From Cephalotus follicularis (lineage: Eukaryota; Streptophyta; Magnoliopsida; Oxalidales; Cephalotaceae): a stretch of 64,000 nt of DNA. The stretch spans positions 615,223-679,222 of the forward strand of contig BDDD01000081.1 of assembly GCA_001972305.1 (NCBI GenBank). Reading direction: 5' to 3'. Below are positions 31,972 through 42,774 of this stretch, piece after piece. Each line of letters begins with the position of its first letter. Position 1 is the stretch's first letter. The position numbers and the translations under genes were made by a program. The notes beneath the pieces are model-generated. The model was given only the letters and a program-made list of their open reading frames with translations, ran no database searches and was not told the DNA's origin.

Positions 31972-34520
31972 TGTGACGCCCCGAATTTCATAAATAATTA
32001 TTATGAAATTGGTGCATGTACAGTTGCGATAAAAATCGATAGAGTCGAAGTAATAAAAAGGTATTACGCATTTAAGTCGTAATTGTGTTAGCTAAGACGG
32101 CTAATAAAATCCAATTTTAATGCGCGACAATAAAGCCCGAATGTTCGCATTTTTATTGCGATTATTTTGGTGGTTGTTCGGATAATTTATGTCGCGATTC
32201 GCGGAAAAATCGGGACCCGTACCTTAGTATTTTACCAGAAATTACTAAGGAGGAAGCAAATTATAAAGGAAGAGGGAGGCACACACGGGCGCATCACGCG
32301 CCCGTGCATGAAAAGAACGCAGGCGCTCTGTGCGCCTGCATCTGGGAGAGATGGTGAGAGAGAGTGGGAGAGAGATCGGCAGAGAGAACGGGAGAGGACG
32401 CCGGAGCCAGCTACCGGACCGGGAGAGCACGCCGGTCAACCCAGGGCCTCCAACCGACGGTAACCTCGTCCCCCTTCTTCTCTTTTTCTTTTTTTTCTTC
32501 CCTGCTGTCGTCACTGTTCGCGCCTCCTCCCGGCGTTTCCTGGCGCCGTTAGCGTCGCGGGTGGGGTGGGTTTTGGTGTAGAAGGCCCGCTCTACCAATT
32601 TCGACCACCGGTGAGGCGTGATTCGGCCAGAATCGGCCGGAATCAATTGACTGAGTCGACTCAGCGAGTCGACTCACGGCCGCCTAAGACAGCGCTTTTG
32701 GCACCGAGTCTTGGCGAGTCACGGCCATGGATGTGTAGGACTGGTGAATGTGTGGCGTTTTTGGGTGGTGATCGGACCTATGGAGGTCCGGCGAGTTGAC
32801 TCAGTGAGTCACAACTCACTGTCCGCCGTGGCGCGGCGTTCGGCGCCGATTCCCGACGAGTCTTGACCGGTTCTGTGTACACCGTTCAATGTGGAACCCG
32901 TTGATGTGTGTTTCGCAAGCTGGATGAGTTGGCCAAAATCCGGTCGACGTTTCGGCGACGGAAATGTTTTGTGTGCCGAACATAACGGAAATGTGTTGTA
33001 TGTGCAGTATGTAAGCGGCAATTGGATTTGGCATCGAGGAATTGATCAATTGGCAAGAACTGGCTTCGGTTCAACGATTATCGAAAAGGTTCGGCAATTG
33101 AACCTGTGGCTCGACTGTGCTGCTGTAACAGGTAGGGGTAATGACATGTTTATGGAAGATATTTTATGCATACCATGTATGTTTATTTTCTGTATGATGC
33201 ATTGATTGAGTGGCATTAGAAATTGAACATTGAATTGCATCATCTGCTACTGCCTGCATTTCTGGGCAGAAGCAGTCGACTGTTCTTCATAACAGTCGAC
33301 TACTCAACCAAACAGTCGACTATTCGACTATTATGGGTAGAAATTGCATAACATTGATTGAATTGCTACTGTTTGGAACTGTTATTGAATTGTATATGTT
33401 ACCATCATATAGTATATATTGTTTGATGTTATTTAACATCACTACTATTATATTTCAACGATCGAACGAATTATGCATTATATGCACAATTAATGGTTTA
33501 ACCATCGTTTTCAAATGAAAACTATCATTTACAAGAAACTACTGATTTATCACCTACTGTTTTGTTTCCAACTGGAAACCACTACTGTTACTGATATTGT
33601 TTTCCTCTTATGAGATGTACGATCACTGAATTGTTAATGTTTCTAAAGAAAACAATTTTTCATATTGCATATTATACATATATGTAATATCATACTGAAT
33701 TGCACTGTTTGAATTGATTGTCTATGTTTACTGCCGTTAGTCGTGTGATAGGAACCATCACTGACTACGGAGGTGATCCTAGGTGCCAGGAGTTGGCTAG
33801 AGATCTCCCAAACTGATCTGCATCGTAGATATTGATTGTTAGCTACCCGCTAAATGCCGGTAGTACAGTTTGCCTCCTATCATCAGTGGAGTTGGGGGTG
33901 ATAGCTAGGTGGCTCGACGTAGGCTAGGGGTTAGCGACGTCTTGAGCCCAATACTGGTCTTCGGACAACCACTGGACTGATTGATTGTACCCTTGTGTGG
34001 TATTCTTGCATATGGATTGTTTATGGCCACTTGGCATGATTGCTTATATATTGGCACATTTAAATGTTATTTTAATATATAAACTGTCATACATGTTGCA
34101 TTCATATATTCCTTAGCATGCATTATCTTCCTACTTAGCCAAGTGAGGACAACGGCTAACCCCTACAATTTCAGATTAAGCAAGGACGTTTGGAGACTGC
34201 TGTTGAAGCTTGGAGAGCTTCTTTTCTTATTTTAAGGTTGTTATTTTAATATTGATGATGTACTGTATTTTGTATTGTAATGAACGGATCACACTCCGTG
34301 TTACTGTTGTACTTCCTATGTTCAGGGATGTTATTTGGATTGTACCTGCACGTAGTATGGGATACGTACGGATGAATTATGTTTTATAATCCAGTTTTAA
34401 CTGCTTCCGCTTATGTCTTTGAATTGTTAATGAGAATGCTGGATTATTATTATTATGCTTATTCCTGATATCACCACATATGTTGGTCCATTGTACGTGA
34501 ATGGAAAACGGGGTGTGACA
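31972..34520 (+). repeat. Element D 3' LTR, 2549 bp
   Basis: Full-length version of D's LTR. Starts TGTGACGCCCCG and ends GGGGTGTGACA. The extra block 33204-34040 includes three AACAGTCGACT copies (33270-33325) and a segment (about 33745-33910) resembling part of LTR K (52520-52700: GTCAGGAGTTGGCTGG type), so the block is original and was lost from the 5' LTR. Confidence 0.9.
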
Positions 34521-34865
34521 GACGAGGACTCCAATAGAGTAGTAGAAGAGGAGGGAGAAGCGGAGATAGGGGAAGAAGCTGAGAATATACCCCTACAGAT
34601 CGAACCATAACCTGAACCAATCCCGGATGTCCATCTTCCAAGGAATAGGCTAGATGAGATATTCGATGCTATCAAAGGAATGCAACAGGACATAGCGGAA
34701 ATGAAGACGAGTATGCAGTGCGTGAGAAGGCGATAGAAAAGGATCGTTAAAAAGTTTGCTGCCACGGGCATTATAGAGTACGGTGGCCTCATATCTTCAT
34801 CATCCAGTCATGACGACCATCCCCCGGACGATTCTGCAACCGATGATATGGAGGGATAGGTTGGA
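34521..34865 (+). pseudogene. Element C envelope-like ORF, C-terminal part (after element D)
   Basis: The target duplication GACGA (34521-34525) restores the frame broken at 27764. It is acidic (EEEGEAEIGEEAE), with a stop at 34608, then an amphipathic helix (LDEIFDAIKGMQQDIAEMK), another stop near 34733, and an acidic end. A coiled-coil C-terminus of the same kind is in element G (48491-48856), which supports one shared ORF. Broken by D and by two or three stops. Confidence 0.72.
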
Positions 34866-35478
34866 GATGATGAGGGCACCCACATGGAGGATTGAGCATA
34901 TGCATATCATGTATCTTTTGCATTTTCTGTTGGTTTTGCTATGGTTTTGTAGCTTGTGTTTTGCAGCTTGTATTATTTGGAAATGACTTTTGTAACAAAC
35001 TATCTTGTGTAATGGGAAATGACTTTGTTATGTTCAATGACATATGTTAATGCAATGTGGTTTGTTTTAATGTGTTGGACTGGAATTGTGACATGCTTAA
35101 TCTATACCACTTGTTGCAAAGTTAAATTGGAGCATAGATTGTATGCTCGAATGGTATCTCTTATGTTCTTGGATATAGTTTTTTTTTTTACCCTTTTAAG
35201 ATGATAACAAAAAGGGGGAGAATATTGTAAGTTTGGTTTGGGGGAGAATTTGAGAAATTGAGAGATATTGAGAGATAGCATAATAATACATTATGGAACT
35301 AATGACAAAATAATATAACCCTAATATGAAAAAGGGGGAGGTAATAGACTCAGGGGGAGCTATTGCTTTTGAGCACTTAACCAAGTTCTCAAAATTTTGC
35401 ATCATATGTACTTTACTTGTTAATGTTTATAACTTAACAATTATTTTGTTTTAAATGTAACAAATTTTGTCATCATCA
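34866..35478 (+). other. Element C non-coding region with repeated GGGGGAG tracts
   Basis: No gene. There are four polypurine-like tracts (near 35210 AAAAAGGGGGAGAA, 35243 GGGGGAGAA, 35331 AAAAAGGGGGAGG, 35353 GGGGGAGC) ahead of the true one. Such repeats of the tract are known in Sirevirus 3' regions. Confidence 0.7.
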
Positions 35479-35491
35479 AAAAGGGGGAGAT
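35479..35491 (+). other. Polypurine tract of element C
   Basis: AAAAGGGGGAGAT directly before the LTR start TGTTGACATTTATG. Confidence 0.88.
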
Positions 35492-35617
35492 TGTTGACAT
35501 TTATGTCTCAATCCTAAGTTTTGATGATAACATATTTGTATTTGACAAAGTTTCTTAATGTGCAAGAAAGCAAGAAAGTGAGTAAAACAGGAAGAATTTT
35601 GCAGAAAACAGCTCAGA

Positions 35618-35985
35618 CCGTCGACGCCTAAGGTTAAAGCGTCTGCGCTTTGACAAACGGTAGAGACAAGGAACAAAGCGCCTACCGGTGAAGCACTCGG
35701 ATAATTGGAACAAACACTTAAACCGTCGACGCCTAGATTCAAAGCGTCTGTGCTTTAGGGCATAAACGCCTTCTCTTTGTGCAAAGCGCCTGCTGGCTAA
35801 CTCAGTGGAGCAAATGGCAATTAAAATCTGCCTAAGCGTCGCCGCCCAAGACAAAGCATCAGCGCTTTAAGGTGCCGATCGACTCTAACATTTGAACACC
35901 TGCGCTTTGAGCTGAATATTCAAATTTGAGATCCCCAACGGTCACATGACCGTCGACGCTTTGAAGGAGGCAGTCGACGATTTAG
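35618..35985. repeat. CGTCGACGC[CT]T cluster, C 3' LTR
   Basis: Exact GTCGACG at 35620, 35725, 35952 and 35973, with variants AAGCGTCTGCGCTTT, AAGCGTCGCCGCC and AAGCATCAGCGCTTTAA between them. Two exact copies (about 21246, 21352) remain in the 5' LTR remnant. Confidence 0.8.
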
Positions 35986-36077
35986 TCGGCTGGAACAGTT
36001 TCTGACAGAGTTTTAGTGGACATTCCGTTAAGGAATTTATGCTAATGCTTTCCCAACGGATCTATGAGGCAAGAAGC

Positions 36078-36085
36078 TATAAATA
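36078..36085 (+). promoter_or_regulatory. TATA box, C 3' LTR
   Basis: TATAAATA, about 95 bp after the palindrome cluster, followed by a leader rich in ACAACACAAGCAAA. Confidence 0.65.
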
Positions 36086-36708
36086 GACGAAAGTTTTGAA
36101 GAATGAGGGAGAGAACAACACAAGCAAAACATACATACAAAGATCATTCAAAGCAAACATACAAAGATCAATTCCAAATCTCATTCAAAAGCTTTCATTT
36201 TTACACTTAAAGCTATTTCTTGTTCCCACTGAATTGAGCAATTATATCTTGTAATATCCAACCTTGTGAGAGGTTTACCTATCAACTCTACTCTTTATAC
36301 TTTGATTGTAATAGGGGAGTGAACCCTAGTGAATTTGGGAAGTGAACCCAAAAGAGAATTGTAAGTGATTGAGGTCAATCACAAAGGTGTACCGAATAGC
36401 ACCCGGAATTGTATTCGGAGAACTAGTGGAAACTCAAGGAGATCCTTGGGAAAAGTGGACGTAGGAAAGAGTTTGGCCAAACCACTCTAAACTAGTGTTT
36501 GCAAATCTCTCTAACTCTATCTCTTTACATTGTTGTTTATATTGGCATTGTTCATCATTCTTGTTCATTGCGCAAGGGTGGTTCATTCATTAATCTTTAC
36601 GAGATTAATCCTCACTGGATCGCAATCCAGTAGTTGTTCATATCATAAATTCATTTCATAAAACATTTCATTAAACATTTCTTGATACTTTGAGTGACCA
36701 GCTCAAAG

Positions 36709-36884
36709 CATTCATAACACATTTCTCTTCATTTGAGCAATTAAATCAATTGCATTCATAAAACATTTCTATTCATTTGAGTAGTTTACTCAAATACATT
36801 CATAAAACATTTCTCTTCATTTGAGTGCTTAGCTCAAATGCATTCATAAAACATTTCTCTTCATTTGAGTAGTTAACTCAAATG
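36709..36884. repeat. 44-bp tandem array with internal palindrome, in LTR E
   Basis: Four copies of a 44-bp unit beginning CATTCATAAAACATTTCTCT. Each copy contains TTTGAGT...ACTCAAA, an inverted repeat able to form a hairpin. Starts fall at 36709, 36753, 36797 and 36841. Confidence 0.85.
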
Positions 36885-37570
36885 CATTCATAAAATCATT
36901 TCATAAAATCTTTCTTAATATCTTGAGTGATCAGCCCAAAGCATTCATAAAACATCATTGTAAAGCCTTTCTAAAACTAGTTTCTCATGTAGAAACCTTC
37001 ATTTCATTTCATTTCACAATCATAAAACATTTCTCATTACTATGAGTAATTAACTCAAAAACCTTTAGAAAATAGTTTTGCATGACTTTTCTAAAATAGA
37101 TTTTTCGTATGGAAATAATCACTGTCATAGAAAACTTAAAACATAAAAGTTAAAGTAGACATCTCAGTGAATCTATATAGATAAAAAATCATAAAATTCC
37201 ATAGAGAAACGAAGCTGCAATGAATTTTGAAAGTTGCAGTTTCCTTTTGAAAACAAGAGCTGAGCAGTAGAATAAAACATGGCTTTTCATCGAGAATTCG
37301 ATAGAATTTTGAGATCCATAAAGCATAACAGTTAAAGTAGACATCTTAAGGTTTTCAAAACATTAAACCATTTGAAATTTCATCAAGAAATGAGCAAGAT
37401 ATGAATCAAAATATCTTCTATATAATTTGGAAGTAAAACAGAGGAATAACTTTGATAAAATGGGTATAGAATCTCCTTACCTCACTTGATCTCCTTCTCT
37501 TCTTCTCTCCCACCAATTCTCCTCATCAAGCTCAGCAAAAACCAACCGTTTGTTCAGCTGAGAATGCACA

Positions 37571-37580
37571 CATATATAAG
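37571..37580 (-). promoter_or_regulatory. TATA-like box, LTR E
   Basis: CTTATATATG on the minus strand; about 220 bp downstream (in LTR sense) of the GTCGAC-type cluster at 37800-38035. Confidence 0.45.
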
Positions 37581-37799
37581 GAGGGAGAGAAACTTGGAGG
37601 CCAAGCTTGCATGGTGTCATCCATGACCTCACCCATGTGAGCTTGCCTCCATGTGATTAAATTAAACCAATTCAGCTGATGCCACCTGCCCTTTTCTAGA
37701 AAAATATCATAAGTCTTCCATCCACTGCTTGACACGTGTCCTACAATCCATTTAAATCTTTCGAAATGGGATAAAAGCTAGAATTCTACACTTGATACA

Positions 37800-38035
37800 G
37801 GGCAAAGCGTCGACTCTTTATCCCTAAGCGTCGCCGGTCACGGGCTTATCCTGAGTTCTCCAACTTCTATCCCGACTAAAGCGCTGACGCTTTCCTACAA
37901 AGCATTGCCGCTTTAAGTCTCCTCCAGGTCAAAATCAATACTTGATCTCAAAGCGTCGAAGCTTACATTTGGAGCGTCGCCGGTTGCCTCCAAAGCGTCG
38001 ACTCTTTACCTGGAGCCGTCGGCGCTTAAGCCAGA
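37800..38035. repeat. AAGCGTCGACTCTTT-type cluster, LTR E
   Basis: About eight copies of a motif AAAGCGTCG[AC]C[TG]CTTT, two of them with the exact GTCGAC core (near 37807 and 37996), and variants such as AAAGCGCTGACGCTTT. Confidence 0.7.
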
Positions 38036-38074
38036 ATTTCCAGTCGCAAGCAATAACCAATTTCCATTTTCTTC

Positions 38075-38175
38075 CAGGGGCGCTGTCCCCGAGCCCCTGC
38101 CCACTGCCCGGATAGCGGGACCCCCCATTTACTCACCGGGGAGCTGAACCCCCGAACCCCCCGAGAGTAGGGTCA
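38075..38175 (-). promoter_or_regulatory. G-run island in LTR E, possible G-quadruplex
   Basis: On minus, about 100 bp from the LTR start, there are at least seven runs of three to six G, including GGGGGGTTCGGGGGTTC and GGGGCTCGGGGACAGCGCCCC. The same island, shorter, is in LTR H at 40235-40290. Confidence 0.55.
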
Positions 38176-38317
38176 TACTATGGGTCCCTTGAAATATTTG
38201 CCAATTACACAACATCAATCATCTTTCCATAATTAATATCTTTAATGGAAATTCGGGTCATTACACCCTGACCCTCTCTCTCTTCCTTTTCTGTTGCAAT
38301 AACAAGTCTGGCGAAGC

Positions 38318-38455
38318 CTAACAGTCAGTTGTTTTCCCAAAACAGTCGACTGTTTCAGCCGACAGTCCAGTCAATTGTTTCTATTAAAAGTCAGATGTTT
38401 CTTCTAAGGGTCCAGTTGACTGTTTCCCTTAACAGTCGACTGCTTCCTCAATTCG
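38318..38455. repeat. AACAGTCGACTGTT-type palindrome array, F LTR part 2
   Basis: Five to six further copies, including AACAGTCGACTGTTT near 38341 and AACAGTCGACTGCTT near 38431, in the part of F's LTR that lies right of E. Confidence 0.8.
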
Positions 38456-38640
38456 ACTCATCACGATGTTCCTTAACACTTTTCATTCAAGCTTTAACAT
38501 TTAAAAACAACACATCAATCTTAAAATTCTTTACTTAAAATCCAAATACCATAAGTAAGAAAATCCATCATTCTCATTAATTCTCCATACGATTACAAGA
38601 AAAATTACAATAATACATTAATGGAATTTCGGGCATCACA

Positions 38641-38650
38641 ATCCTCCCAT
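38641..38650 (-). other. Polypurine tract of element F
   Basis: ATGGGAGGAT on minus, directly before the LTR start TGTGATGCCC. Confidence 0.8.
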
Positions 38651-38683
38651 ATTCAAGGAATTCGTCCTCAAATTTTAACATCT

Positions 38684-40128
38684 CTAGAACATATGAGGGT
38701 AACGTTCTCGGATATGATCCTCAGGTTCCAACGTAGATTCATCAGGTTGATGGAACTTCCATTGATCCTTCACCATAGGTATGGTTCGATTTCTCAGCAC
38801 CTGAGTCTTCCAATCCAGAATCCTCGCAAGGAATTCCTTGAAAGAAAGATTATGTTGCAATGATACCGAGTCATAATCCAAGATATGTGATGGATTTAGG
38901 ATGTAGCCTCGCAACATGGATACATGGAAGACATCATGCACATTTGACAATGCAGGAGGCAAAGCGAGCTGATACGCCACCTCCGCACCTCTCTCAAGAA
39001 TCTGAAAAGGACCAATGTAGCATGGAGCTAGCTTGCCCCTCTGCCTAAACCTTTGCACACCCTTCCAAGGAGAAGCCTTCAGAAATACACGATCTCCGAC
39101 ATCAAAAGTCAAATGTCTCCTCTTTACACTATCGACATAACTCTTCTTCCGGCTCTGAGCTGCAAGCAATCTCTCTTTAATGACCTTGACTTTCTCTGTG
39201 GTCTCCTCAACTAAGTCCGAACCAAGTATCGGTCGCTCTCTGACCTCATCCCAACAAATGGGTGATCTACATTTGCATCCATACATAGCTTCGTATGGAG
39301 CCATACCAATGCTCGAGTGATAGTTATTGTTGTACAAAAACTCTATCAAGGGAATGTGGTATTACCAAGTATCACTGAAATCAATAACACAAGCTTGGAG
39401 CATATCTTCCAAGGTCTGGATAGTAGGCTCGGACTGTCTCTCTGTCTGCGGATGAAAAGCTGTGCTAAAATTTAGCTTCATCCCAAAAGATGTCTGGAAT
39501 CTCTTCCAGAAGTTGGAAGTAGAGATAGAATCTCGATCACATACAATGCTCACAGGAACACCATGCTGCCTCACAATTGCCTTTATATACAGCCGAGCCA
39601 ACTTGCTTGCCAAATCCGTGACATGTGTAGGCAGAAAGTGAGTTGATTTCACGAGTCTATCAACAATAACCCACACCGCATTGTGACGATTTCGAGTCAG
39701 AGGAAAACCCAACTAAATTCCATGGTCACGTGTTCCCATTTCCACTCCGCAAGTTGTAGCAACCCCGCTGGTCTCTGGTGTTCAGCCTTGACTTTCTGGC
39801 AAGTCAGACATCTAGCAACATACTCCGTAATTTCTCACTTCATGTCGGCCCACCAATAATTCCTTTTCATATCCTGATACATTTTGGTGCTGCCAGGATG
39901 AATACTGTACCGAGATTTGTTAGCCTCATAAAGTGACTCATTCTTCAACCCATCATCATCCGGAAGACACACCCATCCCCAAAATTTCAACATACCATCA
40001 GAATGCATCTGAAAATCAGACTTCGAGTCCAAATCCTCTCGGATTTTCTTCAATTCAGGATCATACATCTGAGCATTCTTAATCTCACCAAGCAACGCTG
40101 GCTAAGCTCAAAGACTAGCAATAACAAT
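38684..40128 (-). pseudogene. pol: Element F integrase remnant
   Basis: Minus strand. The zinc region is in 39835-40095 (EANKSRYSIHPGSTKMYQDM, then [18 protein letters not shown] with a stop before it). The core at 39362-39712 has Asp in WVIVDRLVK, Asp in IVCDRDSIS and Glu in RQSEPTIQTLEDML, all three catalytic residues kept although the neighbouring residues are altered. The C-terminal domain, 38684-39349 (221 aa open), has SSIGMAPYEAMYGCKCRSP, FDVGDRVFLKASPWKG, CYIGPFQILERG and HDVFHVSMLRGY, ending RERYPHMF. Two frame breaks separate the parts. LTR H cuts it off from RNase H at 40143. Confidence 0.9.
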
Positions 40129-40234
40129 CCCAGGTGATCGAGTGTAATGACCAGAAATTTTCATTAGAGATATTAATTATGAAATTATGATTTATGTTGT
40201 TGAGATGGGAAAATGCTACAAGGGATCCGTAATA

Positions 40235-40290
40235 TGACCCTAACGCTCGGGGGGTTCGGGGGTTCCTCTCGGGGGCAGCGCCCCCGGAAG
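40235..40290 (+). promoter_or_regulatory. G-run island in LTR H with GC hairpin
   Basis: Runs of six, five and five G within CGGGGGGTTCGGGGGTTC and TCGGGGGCAGCGCCCCCGG; the last can also fold as a GC hairpin. Same island as in LTR E. Confidence 0.55.
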
Positions 40291-40424
40291 AAAATTTAAT
40301 TTGGATATTTGTTTTGGACTGGAACAATTTGAAGTCATTATTTATGGATATACGGTAGATATACGATTATTTTAAGGGTTGTACTGAGTGCCGTAAGCAT
40401 GTTTGCGCGTCTTGGAACGTTGAA

Positions 40425-40705
40425 AGCGTCAATTGCCTATTTTAAAGCATCGACAGTTTGGTGAAATGCCATAAAGCGTCGACAGTCCTATTCAAGGCGT
40501 TGACAGTTTGGCTTCGTGTGGTGGACTCCGAATTTGTGAGTTAAAGCGTCGACAGTTTGTTATAGTGTAATGGAGAAAGTGGCGACGCTTTCAAGCGTTA
40601 AATTTCCTTTGTTACGCGTCAACGGGCAGTGCTTAGAGGGCAAAGCAGCAGCACTTTGGGGCTTAAGCGGCGACGCTTAGCACTTAACCTCCGACGCTTT
40701 AAGAA
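40425..40705. repeat. AAAGCGTCGACAGTTT-type cluster, LTR H
   Basis: Eight or so copies of AAGCGTCGACAGTTTG type with decaying variants; exact GTCGAC core in at least two. It ends about 80 bp before the TATA box. Confidence 0.75.
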
Positions 40706-40785
40706 AAAGGACGCGTGTCAAGCAACGGACGAAAGAAGAAGACACGTGTCAGAAAATGACAAAACGAAGGGGGTTGAAGACTTCC

Positions 40786-40793
40786 TATAAATA
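40786..40793 (+). promoter_or_regulatory. TATA box, LTR H
   Basis: TATAAATA followed by CCCC and a long purine leader (GAGAGAAGAGG repeats). Confidence 0.6.
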
Positions 40794-41566
40794 CCCCATT
40801 CGGCTTCATTGCTCAGCACAGGGGGAAAGAGAGAAGAGGCAGGCGGGAGAGAAAGAAGAAGAGAGGAAGAAGGAGAGAAAAGAGAGGAGAAGAGAAAAAG
40901 TAGGGGAATCTTAGTATAGAGAAGGAGAGTCCTACTTAGATGGGTATAAAGGAGGAAAGAAGGAGAATAAAGCAAGGTAAGGTTTCCTAATCACCTTTCT
41001 AAAGTATTTTATGGTCATGAGGAAAAATGCTATTTTTTATACCAAAGTATTTTTACGAAAATTCTATATTTTTGCCAAAGTATTTTATATTTTAAAGTAT
41101 TTTCTGGAAAATTATAGTTATTATTATTTTACAAAAATGTTTTCAAAATGTTTTACAAAATGGTTTTAAACTCAGTTTTTCAAATGTTTTACGAAATGGT
41201 TTTAAACTTAGTTTTACAAATGTTTTCAAAATGTTTTTCAAAATGTTTTCAAATGTTTTACAAAATTGTTTTATTGATGCTTTGAGTTGATCACTCGAAG
41301 TATTAAGAAATATTTTTACAAAATGAGAAAATGCAATGAACTGAGATGAACAACTACTGGATTGCGATCCGGGGAGGATTAATCTGGTAAAATATTAATG
41401 TTATGAGCGAAGAGTGCTCACGGGCATGCATGTGATGTAAGTTGGTGATTTGGGATGTGCACCCTGCCCCGGTGATTGGTTCAATTGGGTCTGTTTTATG
41501 TTTATATGACCCCTCAGTTATTTACAAAATGTTCTGTTTCATGAGATATGAACAGAAAAGAATGTA

Positions 41567-41750
41567 ATTTTGAAAAGAAAATGATTTTCGAAATGTTTTT
41601 CAAAAGGATTTTTGACATGTTTTCAAAAAGGATTTTTACGATGTTTTTCCAAAAGGATTTTCGAATTGTTTTTCAAAAGGATTTTCGAAATGTTTTCAAA
41701 AGGATTTTTGAAATGTTTTCAAAAAGGATTTTAACGATGTTTTCAAAAGT
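41567..41750. repeat. TTTTCAAAAGGATTTT tandem array, LTR H
   Basis: Six to seven imperfect copies of a unit near 27-30 bp, ATGTTTTTCAAAAGGATTTT followed by CGAA or similar. A looser related array of ATGTTTTACAAAATGG lies just upstream (41130-41280). Confidence 0.8.
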
Positions 41751-42774
41751 ATGGCTATATTATATGCCGATATTTTCAAAAAAGGGAATTTCAAAAAAGT
41801 TTTTATAACTATGATTCTTACTGGGCTATTTGTGCTCATTCCTTGCAATGTTTTGTTTTCAAATAAAATGTTTTCCACGAGACAATCGAAGGTGGAAATT
41901 GCAAGTTTTAGAGAAAGTTCGTAAAGGAAGTTTTGGAAAGAAAGTATGGTTTGGTATCAACTGTTTTTGACGTAAGGAGTTTATATTTCCGCTGTATAAC
42001 GCTGTTATGAAAAGTCTATGTTTTTCCGCTGTGTAAGGTATTATGACAAATGACGTGTAGACATATATGTATAGAAATGAATATAATTACGATGTTTTCA
42101 TAATTCGTTGTTGTTTAGAAGTTGGTGCTGAAACTTATAGAATATATATGTGAGGTTTTTAATTTTGCTGTAAATTGTTAAGAATATGATAATTATATAA
42201 TTAATAAGGATATTTGAAGATATCAAGTTATCAATTATGAGGTGATGTTTCCGCAGTGAAATGAAATATGACAAGTTATGTATAAAGATAAAGGTAAATG
42301 AAAGGACTGTTCCAATGAGAGTAGTGTTGTTGAAAGTTGTAAAGACATATTTGAGATATGATAAATTAATGGTAAAAGTTAGCAGTAAGTAAAATTGTTA
42401 TATGGAAGAAATGATAATTATGACACGTGGTGATGAAAAGTATGACGATTTTAAGGTTCAAGATTGCTATTTAAATGTTTTAATAAGAATTACGATGATC
42501 CTAAAAGTTCTGTATTAAGAGATTGTAAAGGTGTACTACGAAACTATTAAACATGATAAATCATAAATGATTATACGATTATTGAATATCATGAATCAGA
42601 TCCTGTGAAGTTTAGTGTTTAAAGTTGTAAGTATATTTTGAAGTTATGAGTTTATCGAATACGATATAAGCAATATTGTTTAAAAGGTTAAAGGTTTCAC
42701 CCCACGTAACGCACTGGATCCTTGAGGTTCGTTTTGAGTATAAAGTGAACTCGGATCGGGGGCGCTACATCGAG

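Larger units (their letters stand above)
27765..34520 (+). mobile_element. Element D: non-autonomous gypsy-type LTR element in C's env-like ORF
   Basis: A perfect 5-bp target duplication GACGA (27760-27764 and 34521-34525). LTRs 27765-29476 (1712 bp) and 31972-34520 (2549 bp) flank 2495 bp with only the start of a gag and a minisatellite. The LTRs begin TGTGACGCCCCG and end GGGGTGTGACA. The length difference is one 837-bp block. Apart from that block the two LTRs are closely similar. Needs proteins from another element. Confidence 0.92.
21118..36588 (+). mobile_element. Element C: Sirevirus-type Ty1/copia retrotransposon with envelope-like ORF
   Basis: Plus-strand element inside solo LTR E. 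It has a truncated 5' LTR, then a foreign LTR (X), a truncated gag, a nearly open pol, an envelope-like ORF split by element D, several GGGGGAG tracts, and a 3' LTR. Gag with CCHC knuckles, the order integrase-RT-RNase H, and the extra ORF place it in Sirevirus. The left flank is AACCT; no copy is found on the right, where the LTR end is ragged and E sequence resumes near 36589. Confidence 0.85.
35492..36588 (+). repeat. Element C 3' LTR, right end ragged
   Basis: Starts TGTTGACATTTATGTC, matching 21118. It includes the GTCGACG cluster (35618-35985), a TATA box, and leader repeats of the type GTGAACCC. No clean CA end or target duplication is seen; E sequence (inverted, GATTAATCCTCACTGGATCG) is clear from about 36605. 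The last few bases are therefore uncertain. Confidence 0.8.
20130..38265 (-). mobile_element. Solo LTR E (gypsy, B/H family), split by element C
   Basis: Minus-oriented LTR: starts TGTAATGACCCGAATTTCC at 38265 and ends GGGGCGCTACA at 20130. The two parts (20130-21117, about 36589-38265) give about 2.66 kb, close to H. No internal region is attached, so it is solo. The end sequence near 20130-20200 matches the ends of B's LTRs (CAAAGCGAGC, GTGCGTTACGTGGG). About 150 bp around the C insertion are missing compared with B and H. Confidence 0.82.
18028..38640 (-). repeat. Element F 3' LTR, in two parts (18028-20129 and 38266-38640)
   Basis: On minus it starts TGTGATGCCCGAAATTCC at 38640 and ends CGGGGTGTGACA at 18028; about 2.47 kb without the insertion. 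A polypurine tract abuts 38640. Solo LTR E is inserted, with CCATG before (20125-20129) and CCCTG after (38266-38270), a one-mismatch duplication. The LTR holds two arrays of the AACAGTCGACTGTT-type palindrome. The ORFs at 19855-20202 are short, mutually overlapping and not supported. Confidence 0.85.
40143..42769 (+). mobile_element. Solo LTR H (gypsy, B/E family), 2627 bp
   Basis: Starts TGTAATGACCAGAAATTT and ends GGGGCGCTACA, with a perfect target duplication TCGAG (40138-40142 and 42770-42774). No internal DNA, so it formed by recombination between two LTRs. It lies in F's pol on the opposite strand. Its order (G-run island, GTCGAC cluster, TATA box, purine leader, AT-rich repeats, CACCCCACGTAACGCAC end) follows B and E. 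Confidence 0.93.
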
